Positions 36,743 through 49,501 of a stretch of DNA of 64,000 nt are shown piece by piece. Under the pieces are notes generated by a model. The model made no database searches, had not been told where the DNA came from, and saw only the letters and a list, made by a program, of their open reading frames with translations. Where the stretch lies: NCBI GenBank assembly GCA_020631735.1, contig CM036179.1, positions 24,171,063 to 24,235,062 on the forward strand, in the 5' to 3' direction. Made by a program: the position numbers and the translations under genes. The DNA comes from Saccharum officinarum. Lineage: Eukaryota; Streptophyta; Magnoliopsida; Poales; Poaceae. Within the stretch, counting starts at the first letter, position 1; each line of letters opens with the position of its first letter.

Positions 36743-37890
36743 TAATTGGTGACAAACCTTTCACAAAGATGTTATGATAAAATTTTGATTGAACCCATGT
36801 CACATTGTCCAAGTATATTACCATGTGTAAGAATTATGGACATGTGATCATGAATTCAAATTGATAGCAATGGCTCCCCCTACATGTATGCTATATGTTT
36901 GGATTTTGGAAGCATACATGTTAGATAGGAAAGATTAGGAGCATTGTCTACCAATAGGTGCTAAGTGTTTTAGATTATAGACCTTTGAAGCGTGATACCA
37001 TCAGAGTAGCGATAAACACCATCTTAGCACCTTGTGTAGTTAGATACCACTTGTAAAAACACAAACATAACTAGAAACCCCGTGAGATCAACATTATAAA
37101 CAAGGCTCTAGTACCACTATGAAAGACATGAAGCAGGAAAAATCTAACTACTTCCTATTCATGCTAGTACCACAATTCATCATTCAAATTATACTAGCAA
37201 GTCACCACACAAGCAAAGTATCAGAGAAAAGAAAAGCATAACTATGCATCATACATATGAATTGCACATGGAAATGCAACATTCATGTTTAAGAGCTTGC
37301 TCCCCTACTTGTGTGCTCAAAAATTTTAGTTGATCCCCTTCTTTTATCAATTCTCCCCCTTTAGGATCTATCTTTGTGAACAACATTTTCTCCCCCACAA
37401 CATTTTCTTCCCCTTTGAGTTCTATCTTTGTGAACAACATTTTCTCCCCCTTTGGCACCAATTGACCACAAGGAGCAAACTTTAGATAGATTATCATGTT
37501 GAAAATGGGGTGAGGATCAAGTTTATGATTCAACCTAGATTGCTTGCATAAATAAAATACTTCGGTTTGATCCAAGGGCAAGCTTCTTCACACCTCACTA
37601 GAAGGGTTATCATGCACCATGTTGAAGCAAATATTTAGACAAGTTTTCTAGATTAACACTTAGGATCACAAGCTACTTAAACAAGTTATATGCTACCACT
37701 AGATCATACAAGTCATGGAAACAATAGTGGCACCATATAAACTTTAAATTCATTTAATTTTCATGAATGATCCTAGAACATAAGAAATCATGACTAGATG
37801 CACTAAACATGTCCTTAGTATAGAATGTATGACATGTCAACCAATTGTACCTTGGGGCTCGAAGGAGAGGCATGTCATATATGGGGTGCA
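36743..37890 (-). other. Copia region between RNase H and the 3' LTR
   Basis: About 1.1 kb without a recognised domain. A partly repeated segment (AACATTTTCTCCCCCTTTG-like, 37378-37455) is visible. In SIRE-type elements this position may hold an extra ORF; here only short broken frames remain. Confidence 0.5.
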
Positions 37891-38870
37891 TCAACTCATG
37901 TTGGAGAAGTCAAGTATGTTCAACTCATTCTTTAGCTTGTGAAATCTCTTCTCATCAAGTGGCTTGGTGAATAGATCGGCTAATTGATCTTCGGTGCCCA
38001 CACTCTCAATAGCAATGTCACCCTTTTGTTGATGATCTCTAATAAAGTGATGGCGAACATCAATATGCTTTGTTCTTTGATGTTGAACCGGATTGTTGGT
38101 TAGCTTCACGGCACTTTCATTATCACATAGCAATGGCACATCCCTTGAAATTGATTCCAAAATCCTTCAATGTTGCTTCATCCACAAGATTTGTGCACAA
38201 CAACTACCCGTGGCGATGTATTCGGCCTCGGCGGTAGATAGTGCAATACTATTTTGCTTCTTGGATGACCATGAGACAAGTGATCTTCCCAACAATTGAC
38301 AAGTCCGGAAGTGCTTTTCTCTCAACTTTGTCACCGGCATAGTCAGAATCCGAATATCCAACTAGCTTAAAGCTTGCACCTTTGGGATACCATAATCCAA
38401 CATCTTGTGTATGCTTTAAGTACTCAATATTCTCTTTGTTGCCTTCAAATGACTTTCTCTTGGTGGGCGCTTGAAATCTTGCACACATGCATACACTAAA
38501 CATCACATCGGGCCTTGATGCCGTCACATAGAGTAGACTACCAATCATCGATCTATATAGCTTTTGATCCACCATGTTGCTACTCGTGTACTATCCAATT
38601 TCCACTAGTGCCCATTGGGGTTGTAATACTCTTTGCATCTTCCATGCCAACTTCTTGAGCATATCTCTTTGATGTACTTAGTTTGGGCTCACAAATGTAC
38701 CTTCTTTCATTTGTTTGATTTGAAGTCCAAGGAAGAAACTAAGTTCACCAATCATTGACATTTCAAATTCTTTTGCCATCATTTTTCCAAAACTCATCAC
38801 AATAATCTTGATTGGTTGAACGAATATGATATCATCAACATATATTTGCAACACAAATAAGTCTTCCAAT
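37891..38870 (-). pseudogene. Copia reverse transcriptase C-terminus and RNase H, broken
   Basis: From right to left on the minus strand: LQIYVDDIIFV (the copia YVDD active site, near 38845), MIGELSFFLGLQIKQMKEGT, then LYRSMIGSLLYVTASRPD, then the RNase H segment ending with CDNESAVKLTNNP and LADLFTKPLDEKRFHK (37891-38160). Frameshifts and stops separate these pieces. The upstream part (integrase and most of RT) lies beyond or within the assembly gap at 38871. Confidence 0.85.
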
Positions 38871-38970
38871 NNNNNNNNNNNNNNNNNNNNNNNNNNNNNN
38901 NNNNNNNNNNNNNNNNNNNNNNNNNNNNNNNNNNNNNNNNNNNNNNNNNNNNNNNNNNNNNNNNNNNNNN
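38871..38970. other. Assembly gap (100 N)
   Basis: Exactly 100 unknown bases, the conventional size for a gap of unknown length. Copia RT is on its left (minus strand) and gypsy leader sequence on its right (plus strand), so the true missing sequence is probably several kilobases. Confidence 1.
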
Positions 38971-39709
38971 TTGTGAGGACGTACGGTTCGTGCATGCCCC
39001 TGTTCGCATCATACATTGCATTCTGCATTACTCCCTCCCTTTAAATTGCTTATCCCATTCTTTTAAAATTTCCTTCCCTCCAACGGTTGTCCCATAAATA
39101 GTTGCATTCTTTCATGAAGAATTGGGGTGGTCAACCAACCTAGTGGAGTGATCAGTAGTGTCAGCTTAGAAACCTAATTTAGACCTGGCTCGTGAAGGAA
39201 AGCAAGACACAATTCCAAGATGTATCTCCTCGAGTTGGATGTGTTTTGATTTGCAACTCGCCTCTCTATTGCTTCTACCATTGTATCCATCCTTGTTTGT
39301 TACCCCTCTTTGGATGATGTTGTTTCTACACGCCTAATTCCTGACACGTGAGGATTCCCCATGGGTGTGTGTTCGGTAATGGTGTTGCGATTAGTACTCC
39401 ATGGTGCCGCGACGAAACCGGGAGCCTCCTGTGGCGCGCGACACAAGTTGTGCTGCTCGGCACGCGCAGGTATCAAGGATTGCTAGTCATGATCCATTAT
39501 GGAGCTACACCAATGTGTTATCTTCTCGTGAACCTTTTCCTTGAAGGTCATTCTTTATCTTGTCAGAAGATCCGTGCCTCAATCTAAGAAATTTCCTTCT
39601 TTTGGAGATTGGAATTTGCATAGTTGGATATAATCTCTTCCTCCTGCCTATAAAATTCGTCCGCAGCCTTCCGACGTCATCAATGCTTACTAGTTTCAAC
39701 TACTTGCAG

Positions 39710-42700
39710 ATGTCTCGTCAGCTTCGCTCTAGCAGTCGAGTCGTGGCAATACAGGACTATCATCGTCTCCTTCGCAACCTACCTCTGCTGAGTTGCTGCA
39801 AATGCTTGCCGAAAGTCAGCGTGCCTGGACGAGAGTGTCAGAAACCATGTCCATCAGGAACCTGAGCCTGCCCAGTACAGCAGCTATAAAGATTTCTTAG
39901 ATACTGAGCCTCCTATTTTTCGAGAAGCAGAAGAACCACTTCAAGCAGACGAATGGTTGAACACTATCGAACAAAAGTTTCGTGTGCTCAAGGTGGCATA
40001 ATATGAAAACAGAATATGCTTCGCAACAATTGCAGGACCTGCAGGTGTTTGGTGGTCACCATCGGAATACCCTGCCTGAGAATACGGAAGTAGTTTGGAT
40101 CAGTTCAAGGAAGCATTTCGGGGACATTACGTTCCTGCTGGCCTCATGGCAATCAAGCACACCGAGTTTATAAAGCTCATCCAAGGAGACAAAAGCGTAA
40201 CAGAATATCTACATGCTTTCATCAACTTATCAAGATATGCTTCGGAATTTGTTAATACGGAAATTAAAAAGATTGCAAGTTTCAAAAGAGGATTGTGTCC
40301 TAAATTGATGAAGGCCATGTGCAATAGCAAGTGTGCAATTTTCAACGAGTTTGTCAGTGATACTATCCTTCAAGAGAACTGTAATACTGTGTATGCTGCT
40401 TCTAAGAGCCAAGAGAAATCTCATGAATCTAATGCACCTACGAACAATACTCTGGTGGTGATTACACCTCAGTATTATTCGCCTGGCATATCTACTCGAT
40501 ATCACCCATATCAGAAACAGTATCCGGTCAAGAGGAGCAGTATTAAGAAAGGAAAGCCTAAGGCACCGCCAAGTAACCGGCCATGTTGGAATTGCAAGAT
40601 GTCAGGTCATTGGGCCAAAGATTGTCCTCGTCTGCAGAAGAAATCAAATGATAATAAGGTAGATGTGTGTAAAGGATGGGTTCGATACACCACGATGGAG
40701 TCCATTCCTACGGGTGAGATATCACTGCCGGTGCATTTTTAGTAAATCAACACCCTGCAATTGTGCTGTTTGATTCAGGTGCTTCCCACTCTTTTATCAG
40801 TTCAACGTTTGCAGCCAAGCATGGTATGAAGGTCGTTACTTTAGATAATAGTGGTTATAATATTAGTGCTGCCGGGAATAATATTTCAACCAACCAGTTG
40901 GTCTTAGGAGCAAAGATCGAGATAGAACGACGTCTGTACGATCTAGATCTCGTGGTATTACCTGGTTTGGCCTAGATGTAATCTTAGGTATGAAGTGGAT
41001 GAGTGGGAACAGTGTTCAAATCGATACCTCTACGATAGTGGTTATGTTGAGGGATCCAAAAGATCAACAAGCTTTTCTAGTGCAACTTCCTAGAGACATT
41101 AGTCCTCAGACTACAGTTAACGCTATGATAGCAAAAGCAAAAGAGATTGCAGAAGTTCCTGTAGTGTGTGAATTTCCAGATGTTTTTCCCGATGAGTTGC
41201 CAGGATTACCTCCAGATCGTGATGTAGAATTCAAGATTGAGTTAATTCCAGGTACCGCACCAATTTCCAAAAGACCGTATAGAATGCCGCCGAATGAGTT
41301 AGCTGAACTCAAGACCCAACTTAGTGACCTTTTATTAAAAGGGCTGATCCGTCCTAGTTCTTCTCTGTGGTTGTCCTGCTATCTTTGTGAAGAAGAAGGA
41401 CCAGTCTCTACGTATGTGTGTAGACTATCGACCACTCAATGCAGTCACTATCAAGAACAAGTATCCGTTGCCTCGTATTGATATCTTGTTTGATCAGTTG
41501 TCTAAAGCAAAGGTATTCTCGAAGATTGATCTGAGATCTGGTTATCACCAAATTAAAATCCGTCCAGAAGACATACCAAAGACCGCTTTCTCTACCAGAT
41601 ACGGGTTATATGAATATCTTGTCATGTCTTTTGGTTTGACCAATGCTCCTGCACATTTCATGTACCTGATGAATTCAGTATTCATGCAAGAGCTGGATAA
41701 GTTTGTGGTGATATTCATTGATGATATTCTGATCTATTCTGAAAATGAAGAAGAACATGCCGAGCATCTGAGAATTGTTTTATCTAGATTGCGTGAACAT
41801 AAGCTTTACGCCAAGTTCAGTAAATGTGAATTCTGGTTAAAGAAGGTACCTTTCCTCGGTCATGTGTTGTCTGGTGGGGGAATTGCAGTAGACCCGACTA
41901 AGATACAGGAAGTTTTGGATTGGAAGGCACCAACTACAGTACATGAAGTTCGGAGTTTTCTTGGATTGGCTGGCTACTATCGTCGTTTTATTCAGGATTT
42001 CTCTAAAATAGCTAAGCCTATGACTCGACTACTTGAGAAGGATAGGAAGTTTGATTGGACTCCGGAGTGTGAACAAGCTTTCCGCACTCTACGGACCTTG
42101 TTGACATCAGCTCCTGTATTAGCGCAACCTGACATTGAGAAACCATTTGATGTGTATTGCGATGCATCAGGTACTGGTTTAGGTGGCGTACTGATGCAGG
42201 GAGGTCGAGTTATTGCGTATGCTTCGCGTCAGTTAAGAAAACATGAAGTTAACTATCCGACTCATGACTTAGAGTTAGCTGCTGTAGTGCATGCTTTGAA
42301 AATCTAGAGACACTATTTGCTTGGAAATATATGCAATATTTATACAGATCATAAGAGTCTTAAGTACATATTTACTCAACCTGAGTTAAATATGCGCCAG
42401 AGAAGATGGTTAGAGTTGATCAAGGATTATAACCTCCAGGTGCATTACCATCCGGGTAAAGCAAATGTGGTTGCCGATGCCTTGAGTAGAAAATCTCACT
42501 GCAACTCTCTGATAGAAGAAGATTTTCATTTGTCCCACCTCTTACATCCTATTGTAATCCATCATATCACGGTAGATTGTTCTTTGAGAAGTAGAATCAT
42601 TGAGTTACAGAGGACTGATACTGGTGTATTTCACATCAAGAGAAAGATGAAAGAGCAAGAAACTAAGCATTTTCGAATCGATGAGAAGGGAATTCTCTGG

Positions 42701-44062
42701 TTCAAAGATAGACTCGTTGTGCCAAAAGATAAAGAGCTCAGAAATCAAATCTTATCTGAAGCCCATTCTTCTAAGTTGTCCATCCATCCTGGTAGTAGTA
42801 AGATGTATCAGGACCTCAAGCCGTACTATTGGTGGACCAAGATGAAGAAGGAAATTGCAGCCTATGTCGCTAAGTGTGATAATTGTTGTAGAGTTAAGGC
42901 CATTCACATGAAGCCTGGTTTACTCCAGCCTTTGTCTGTTCCAGGTTTGAAATGGGACGACATTGTTATGGACTTTATTATCGGATTACCAACCACCCAA
43001 AAAGGTTTTGATTCTATTTGGGTTATAGTTGATCGTTTAACAAAGTCTGCTCACTTTATCCCTGTGAAGAGTAACTATCACCCGCACCAGTATGCTGATA
43101 TTTACTTCCAAGAAGTTGTACGCCTTCATGGAGTGCCTAAGTCTATTGTCTCTGACAGAGGGCCACAGTTTACTGCTCGTTTTTGGGAGCGCCTACATCA
43201 GAATCTTGGAACTAATTTGGTCTGTAGTTCTGCTTATCATCCATAGACGTCGGGGCAGACTGAGCGTGTGAATCAGATTCTTGAAGACATGCTTAGAGCT
43301 TCCATCATCTCTTGTAATGGCTCCTGGGAGAAATGGTTGCCTCTCGCTAAATTCTCTTACAACAACGGTTATCAAGAGAGCATCAAGATGGCTCCATTTG
43401 AAGCTTTATATGGTCGCAAGTGTAGAACTCCGTTGAACTGGGTGGAACCAGGGGAAAGAAGGCTCTATGGTATTGACTTTGTAAAAGAAGCCGAAGAGCA
43501 AGTTCGTGCTATAAGGAAAAATATAGCAGCTGCTCATGCTAGACAAAAGAGCTACGCAGATAAGAGGAGAAAACCTATTGAGTTTGAAATAGGTGACCAT
43601 GTCTATCTGAAGGTGTCCCCTATGAGAGGAGTAAAGCATTTTGGGATCAAAAGAAAGCTTGAACCTCGATATGTTGGACCTTATCGGATTATTGAGAAAA
43701 GTGGAAGAGTAGCCTATAAGCTCAATCTACCTCGTGAAATGGGAACTATCTTTCCAGTCTTCCATGTATCTCAATTAAAGAAATGTCTCCGTCATCCTGA
43801 GGAAAGAGTAGAAGTGAGACGCGTCAAATTGAAATCTGATCTTTCTTACGAGGAGAAACCGGTATATGTTCTGGATACTCTGGAAAGGGTGACTCGAAAT
43901 CGAGTAGTCAAATTATACAAGGTGGTTTGGAGTAATCACGGTGAACGTGATGCAACTTGGGAAAAAGAGGATTATTTAAAGGACAACTATTCCGCTTTCT
44001 ATGAAAAATGGTGCGACTTTCAAATCTCGGGACGAGATTTTTATAAGGGGGGAGGGCTGTAA
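39710..44062 (+). pseudogene. gag-pol polyprotein of element C, broken
   Basis: Gag starts MSRQLRSSSRVVAIQD, shifts frame, and contains DEWLNTIEQKF and the knuckle CWNCKMSGHWAKDC. Protease DSGASHSF near 40770; RT with FIDDILIYS near 41714; RNase H ([11 protein letters not shown] near 42155; DALSRKSH near 42478); integrase with an intact H-H-C-C finger (CDNC near 42877) and a DDE core; C-terminal chromodomain about 43850-44010. Breaks: TAA 39999, TGA 40077, frame changes near 40735, 40975 and 41375, TAG 42305, TAG 43244. The final stop TAA (44060-44062) lies inside the first bases of the 3' LTR, so pol and LTR overlap. Confidence 0.9.
44041..44057 (+). other. Polypurine tract of element C
   Basis: TTATAAGGGGGGAGGGC directly before the LTR start TGTAACACC. 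Confidence 0.8.
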
Positions 44063-47000
44063 CACCCTGGTGTTAGTTAGCCTCATAATGCATTCATAAT
44101 GCATGATCATGGCCTGACATTACTATAAGCATCGTCATTTCATGTGCATCCTTGCTTGAAACATGACCTTGCTACAGTTGCAACATCTATGATTGAATGC
44201 ATGTGTAGGTGTATGTTTGTTTATGAATGCTAGCCTATGGGTGTACAACACTTGTAGAGTGTGATGTGTGACACAACACCTTGAAACATGACCATGAAAC
44301 ACATGCAACATGCCTAGTTAAACCATGCAACACATGCATGCAACATAATGTTGCATTAGCTTGATTGGTGATGTTTCAATGCACCTTGATGTGACTTTTG
44401 CTCATATGAGATGCTATTGGGTAAATTGTGGCTTGAGAACATCTTTGATATGTTAGTGGAGCAAAATGAGCTAGGGTTTATATTCATGTTTTGACCAAAA
44501 TCCAATTTGACTAGGTTTGACCTCAGTTTGACCATAGCACTGATCTGCTTTGACCGATTTAAAAGTGGTATCTAGAGACCTTGCATGGAGGTGCACCCTT
44601 TACCAAAGTTGTAGGAAATTTATCAAGGAACAAAAGTCTCAATATGACCATCTCATGAAAATGGCTAGAACATCCTCAAACAGGGCCCACAAGTCAGTCA
44701 GTGGACTGTCCAACACTTGGCAAAATTTTTCTAAGTCAGGGTGCATTTCAGTTTCAATGTACACCACTTTAGGGCTCTATAGTTACTAATCTAGGCCGAA
44801 TTAGCTCAAGTTCTTATTGACATATTTATAGTACTCACATAGCTCTATGATTTTGTCAATAGCACCATCACCTAATTCTCAATGGTTTAGGAAATATAGA
44901 GCGGGGAAAATTAGGGTTCAGTCGGGGTTTCACTGAAAATTATTTTCAGTTTCATGTAACCATCTTTGGTGCTTTGTAACTCGCAAACCCGGCAGAACCA
45001 GCTCGAGCTCCAGTTGACAATTTTGTAGACCTCATGTTCCTCTACAATATTGCTAACTACGTCTCACACCGAATCGCCCTAGATTAGGAGTTATATGTTG
45101 TCAAAGTCGCGCTGTCAGGCTCGGCTTAACTGAAACTTCGTTTCAGAAGTTCAGAGGCCGAACTCCATGGCCGACCGGGCACAGGAGGTGCGTGCCGCGT
45201 GGCCAACACGCGTCGATGCCGCGGCCAGGACGCACACGCCAGGTCGCCACGCGCGCCTGGAGACCTCCAGCTTCCCTCCATTTTCCCCCTCGCCCTTGCC
45301 GCGCTCGCCAGGGCGGAGCACCGAGGCGCCCCCGCCACCGCGAGCTCGCCGAGCTCATGAGCTGCTGCTGTTGCACCTCTGCCCTATCCCAACCGCACGA
45401 AGCCCCGCCTTAACCCCCTCCACCTCACCATCCCCTCCGTGGAGCCACCCGAGCACCGACAAGGCCGCGTCGCTCGTTCGCCGCCGCGGTGACCTCGCCA
45501 GAGCTCCTCCGCGCGAGCGCTCACCGTGGTCCCACCTCTCCATAGCACCTCCGTGCGTGTGCATGCGCGCATCGGAGTCGCCTGGACACCGTGTAGCTCG
45601 AGAGCCCCTCACCGCTGACCGGCACGCCCTCTACCAGCCAGCACACCGTCGCCAGTTGGCCGTCGTCGCCATTAACGCCGGCGAGCTCACTCCGGTGAGC
45701 TAGCGCCCCGACCACGTACACCACTAAGTGCGGGATGTGATGGAGGTCACGTTGGTGTGGTCGGTTTCCACGGCGACCTCACCGCCGGCGCGAAATCCGC
45801 CGTCGTCCTCCCTCCCCTGCTTCTGTCCCCATGACGGGTGGGACCCACGTGTCGGCGCTCCCTCCCCTGTCTCGGCATGGTTGGGCCAGAGCTGGGCCGA
45901 GCCGCGAGTTGGGCCGAGCCGCGAGCTGGGCTGAGCCGCGTGCGAGGCCGAGCGGTTAAGCCGGGCTGGCCCAGTTAGGTTTAGGGTTCCGGTTTCGTTT
46001 TATTTTTATTCTTTTTCACAGAGTTATGCATAAATTCAAAAATATATATCTCCTGTTCTAGAGGTCCTAATAAGGTGCTTTAAATTTTGGTGTGCTCTAC
46101 ATAAGGTCTAGTTTATTATAAAAATATAATGTGTGCCATGTTTTGTGATGAATTAAATAGTTATTAATGATATCTTTTATTCATGAAGAAAAAGGAGAAA
46201 ATGATATCTCTTTCTGTGAAGCTCCAAATGACATGAAATTTTTATAGTGAACTTCTCATACCATGACTAGCTTATGGTTAAATTTTCATGCAATTTGGAT
46301 GTAGTTTGGTGGAGTTATATATTTATCTTGTTTGCTTGAATGGATCTTGTGTGAATTTTCATAATTTTTCTATAGATCCAGTAAGGGTGAAACTTGGTGA
46401 ATGTTGTTCTTATGTTAGAAAGATGTTAGAAAAAATATGAAATCTGTTGTTTGATACTTTTCCATAGGGTTTCCTATTTATGCTAGAAATAGACCTGCCA
46501 TCTGTTATTTTTGATATCTCCATATCTGCTTGTCAAAATGAAGTGAAATTTTTGTGGTAGCCTATGTGAAGCATGAGGTGGCTACTGTAATTTTTGTAGA
46601 TTTTTATATATAGTTTTACTATATGTTTCTTTAATCACCTAATTAACTAAATAAATTATAAAAGAATATTAAATAATTTATTTAGAAGTTGGCACTATAC
46701 TTTCTGATGTTCCTTTGGTATGCACAACAAGTTGGTAAACTTAGTTTGGTCCAATTGTGCTTTTAAATCGTCACTAATTATTTAAGTTAGTGAATCTGCC
46801 ATTTCTGGACAGATTTGCTAGTTAAGAGAATTACCCTATGTTAATGATGTTTTCATGCTTGGTGATTTATAGCAAAGTTGTTGAGAATTTCATGAACTAG
46901 TTGCTGGTAAATTTTGGTAGCATTTGGACATATAGTTTAGAAATGACAGCTGTTCCAAGTTGGGTTCAGTTTTGGAAGTGCTCTCTGTCTTTTAGAACAG

Positions 47001-49097
47001 ATTCTGTATGTATGCTATTTTAACTTGGTAAATGATGAAATCATGCTTAGATGTTTATAAATGAATTGTGGACAATTTTATAAGCTTTCCAGATTGTCCC
47101 CATGCATGTCCATTGGAGTTATAGAACTCTAGTTATGGACTTTATAAGTTGCTGCGGTCAACATGTCAATGCACTAAATTGCTGGCACTTGTTATATGTG
47201 TGCTAAGTATGATCTTTGTGTTACTTAGTGGTTTCTTAGAGGTGTTCAAACGTGTTAATACCGGAGAGGAAAATTGCACCTAATCTTGAAGTGATTTGAA
47301 TAGAGCACCACATAACTTGGTTTTGTGCTTACAACGTTGCAATGTCATTGCATTCATCTTCACATCATTCATGCACGTCCATAAATCATCATGCCATTTT
47401 TGGATGCATACACGAAATTCATTGGATGCATATACATGCAATAGGTGTGCCGAGAATTGTGTTACAAGCGAAGTTCCGCTGGGCGTGGAATCCGAGGTTG
47501 AAGTCCGTTTGAGAACTGGAGGTCCAGTCCGACGAAGCCGGAGAAGACGTGGGAACCGTTCTTGAAGCCGAACCTCGATCTCTCTTCTTTCGGTTAAGGC
47601 AAGCCTCGGAGCATTTTAAGCCTCCTACTTTTAAAGCAATTATCTTTACATACATGTTATATGTATTGTTGCATTACGTGATAGGAGTTGGTTGAAAACC
47701 CTTGCTGCATTGATAACACTCCTTGTCCAGCAATTCGAACCTTGAATCCTAAGTAGACAGGATCGTATCTATGCTTAGCCCTGCTAAATTAGACCGGTAG
47801 AAGTCGGGTGATTTCCTGTCACCTGCGAGATATAGGGCTTTATCAGGTCACGGTTGGCTATACTTGCTATTGTGGAAGTGAACCATGTGTTAATGAAATA
47901 AAATGAGACCGGGCGGGATGACGATAGTGAAACAGCAAGGCATGGAGGTCTTGGGTGTAGATCTATCCCCGTCTGTGTCGATTAAGGACCGAGACCTGGA
48001 GCCTTCTATGTCATTTTGAACGCATGCCTGACATTTAGTTGGCCGGCCTGAGGTTGCCGACCGTGAAGCCTAGTATCTCAACTCAGGCTGCGAAGTCGAA
48101 AAGTGAAAGTCGCCTCGGAAGGGAGCCAGAGGGTCCAAGGGCAGGTGAGTTAAAAGTCCTGAGCTTCCTGGCCACTGGTATCCCCAAGAACGCGGCGCTG
48201 TTCGGGCCCACCCTGAGTTGTACCAAAGGTTATCTACGGCTGCCTTTAGCGGGGTTTGCCGGGTGAGTGTCAGGAATACCCCCTCAGCTGAGTTGGAATC
48301 GATTCGAGTCGCCGTCTCTCCCGGATAGTGAGAAACTTGACTGGTTATCTCCAGCGTAGATACACTAATGATTAATGATGGTTCGGAATTGATGATAATG
48401 ATGATGATGGCCTTATTATACCTGCTATGGTTAATATTGTTTGCTCCTAATAAAGTGATTGCTCTAGTACAGGTGCTAATCTAGATGACAGGTTAATGAT
48501 TATTAACTCGATGCTTAAGCATTAATGATTACTTATCTGTAATAAGCTTTTCTGCAAATGAGTCAAGCTAGCCACTCTATAAAGCCTCGCATAATCCTTG
48601 GTGTCACCGTTGTTTCTGGTTTTTGTCGGGTAAGTCTAGCTGAGTACCTTCTCGTACTCAGGGTTTATTCCCACCTGTTGCAGGTAGCAGATTCATACTT
48701 GTTGCTGCAAGTATTGTCTTCGCCATGTGGGTGTGAAGACTAGACCATATGGGCATGGTCTCTGTAGTATCTCTTCTGGTATGCTTTTGCAGGATGTGAC
48801 TGGGTACTGGCAGTATTTGAAGTTAAATGGTTTCAGAAATTATGTTGCTTCCGCTAATCCTTATTTTAGTTTTGTAATAAAATTTTCTGTACTCCGATGT
48901 ATGAGAGCTACTTACGAACTGTTGTAACAAGTGTTGTGTTATGTTGAATCACTACGATCTGGTTGCTCTCGGTTTGGTTTGAAATCCCTCGTGGTTTCGT
49001 GGACTACCGGAGTTATATGGGCTCAAGTTTGAGAATTTGATCGTTTCGGCGATTGTTTTTGAACTTGTGCTCTTATAATTTGGACGGTTCCGTTACA
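44058..49097 (+). repeat. 3' LTR of element C (5040 bp)
   Basis: Starts TGTAACACC and ends GGTTCCGTTACA. The first bases contain the inverted repeat TAACACC-CT-GGTGTTA. A GC-rich block (about 45120-45970) is followed by AT-rich sequence. Near the end is a perfect stem CTGAGTAC-N6-GTACTCAG (48640-48661) followed by CCCACCTGTTGCAGG. Parts (CCGGTAGAAGTCG, GTGATTTCCTGTC near 47800) match the LTR of element D, and its last 300 bp match the minus strand of 63675-64000. The length is unusual for an LTR, but no internal target duplication or nested element was recognised. The ORFs in the GC-rich block lack known domains and are not called. Confidence 0.8.
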
Positions 49098-49501
49098 TGA
49101 GGTGTCTGAGGGGGATCTGACAAGGGAAATGATGATAGCAAAAAAGTGGAGGACTCTCTAGGAGATGACTTATCTGCTGCAGTAAAAGAAGGGAGCAGTA
49201 ATCCTAAGGAAAATGGGAAGGAAAAAGAAGGAAGTAACAAACCTCAAGGGAGTAATAGTGCCCCAATGAGAAGTAAATGTGTCAAAATAGCATTGCAGTT
49301 TGAAGATGCTGATTTTGATAACCAGGCCAAAACTTTGGAATGTGCCAACCTATTGAAGGCGATGGAACTTGATGAGGAAGAAGTAGAGGTGGAGGAGATT
49401 GAAGATAACTTTGTCACTATGAACCAGGAGGAGGATGAAACCTATCAGCTCCCTGAGGAGTGGGTGTTCAATCTCACTAAGGACATAGAGGGGTCTCAGC
49501 T
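49098..49501 (+). pseudogene. LINE ORF1, first segment
   Basis: An open, charged frame (VEDSLGDDLSAAVKEG; KENGKEKEGSNKPQGSN; a run of E/D near 49370-49440) of the kind found after the zinc knuckle in plant L1-type ORF1 proteins. It ends at the target site of element D. The frame continues exactly in register at 61013 and then 62565, so this is part of one LINE. The LINE 5' end is not visible; element C's LTR abuts it. Confidence 0.65.

Larger units (their letters stand above)
38971..49097 (+). mobile_element. Element C: Ty3/gypsy chromovirus, 5'-truncated by the gap
   Basis: Leader sequence (38971-39709), gag-pol (39710-44062), polypurine tract and a full 3' LTR (44058-49097) are present; the 5' LTR and primer site are not. 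A segment at about 39400-39480 (ATGGTGCCGCGACG...) resembles 55672-55750 inside element D, which supports relatedness of C and D. After 39010 there is a CTCCCTCCCTTTAAATTG-type string like a Stowaway MITE end, weakly supported. The right-hand target copy would be TGAGG (49098-49102). Confidence 0.85.

Noticed and set aside
38678..39028. A minus-strand frame running through the N gap
   Set aside because: The 34 unknown residues are gap characters; only the part left of 38871 is copia RT, and the part on the right belongs to another element.
39005..39120. Stowaway-type MITE at CTCCCTCCCTTTAAATTG
   Set aside because: Only one end-like string is seen, without a matching inverted end or TA duplication.
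45126..45934. GC-rich frames on both strands in the element C LTR
   Set aside because: High GC content alone opens frames here; Pro/Ala/Arg-rich composition and overlap on both strands argue against coding.
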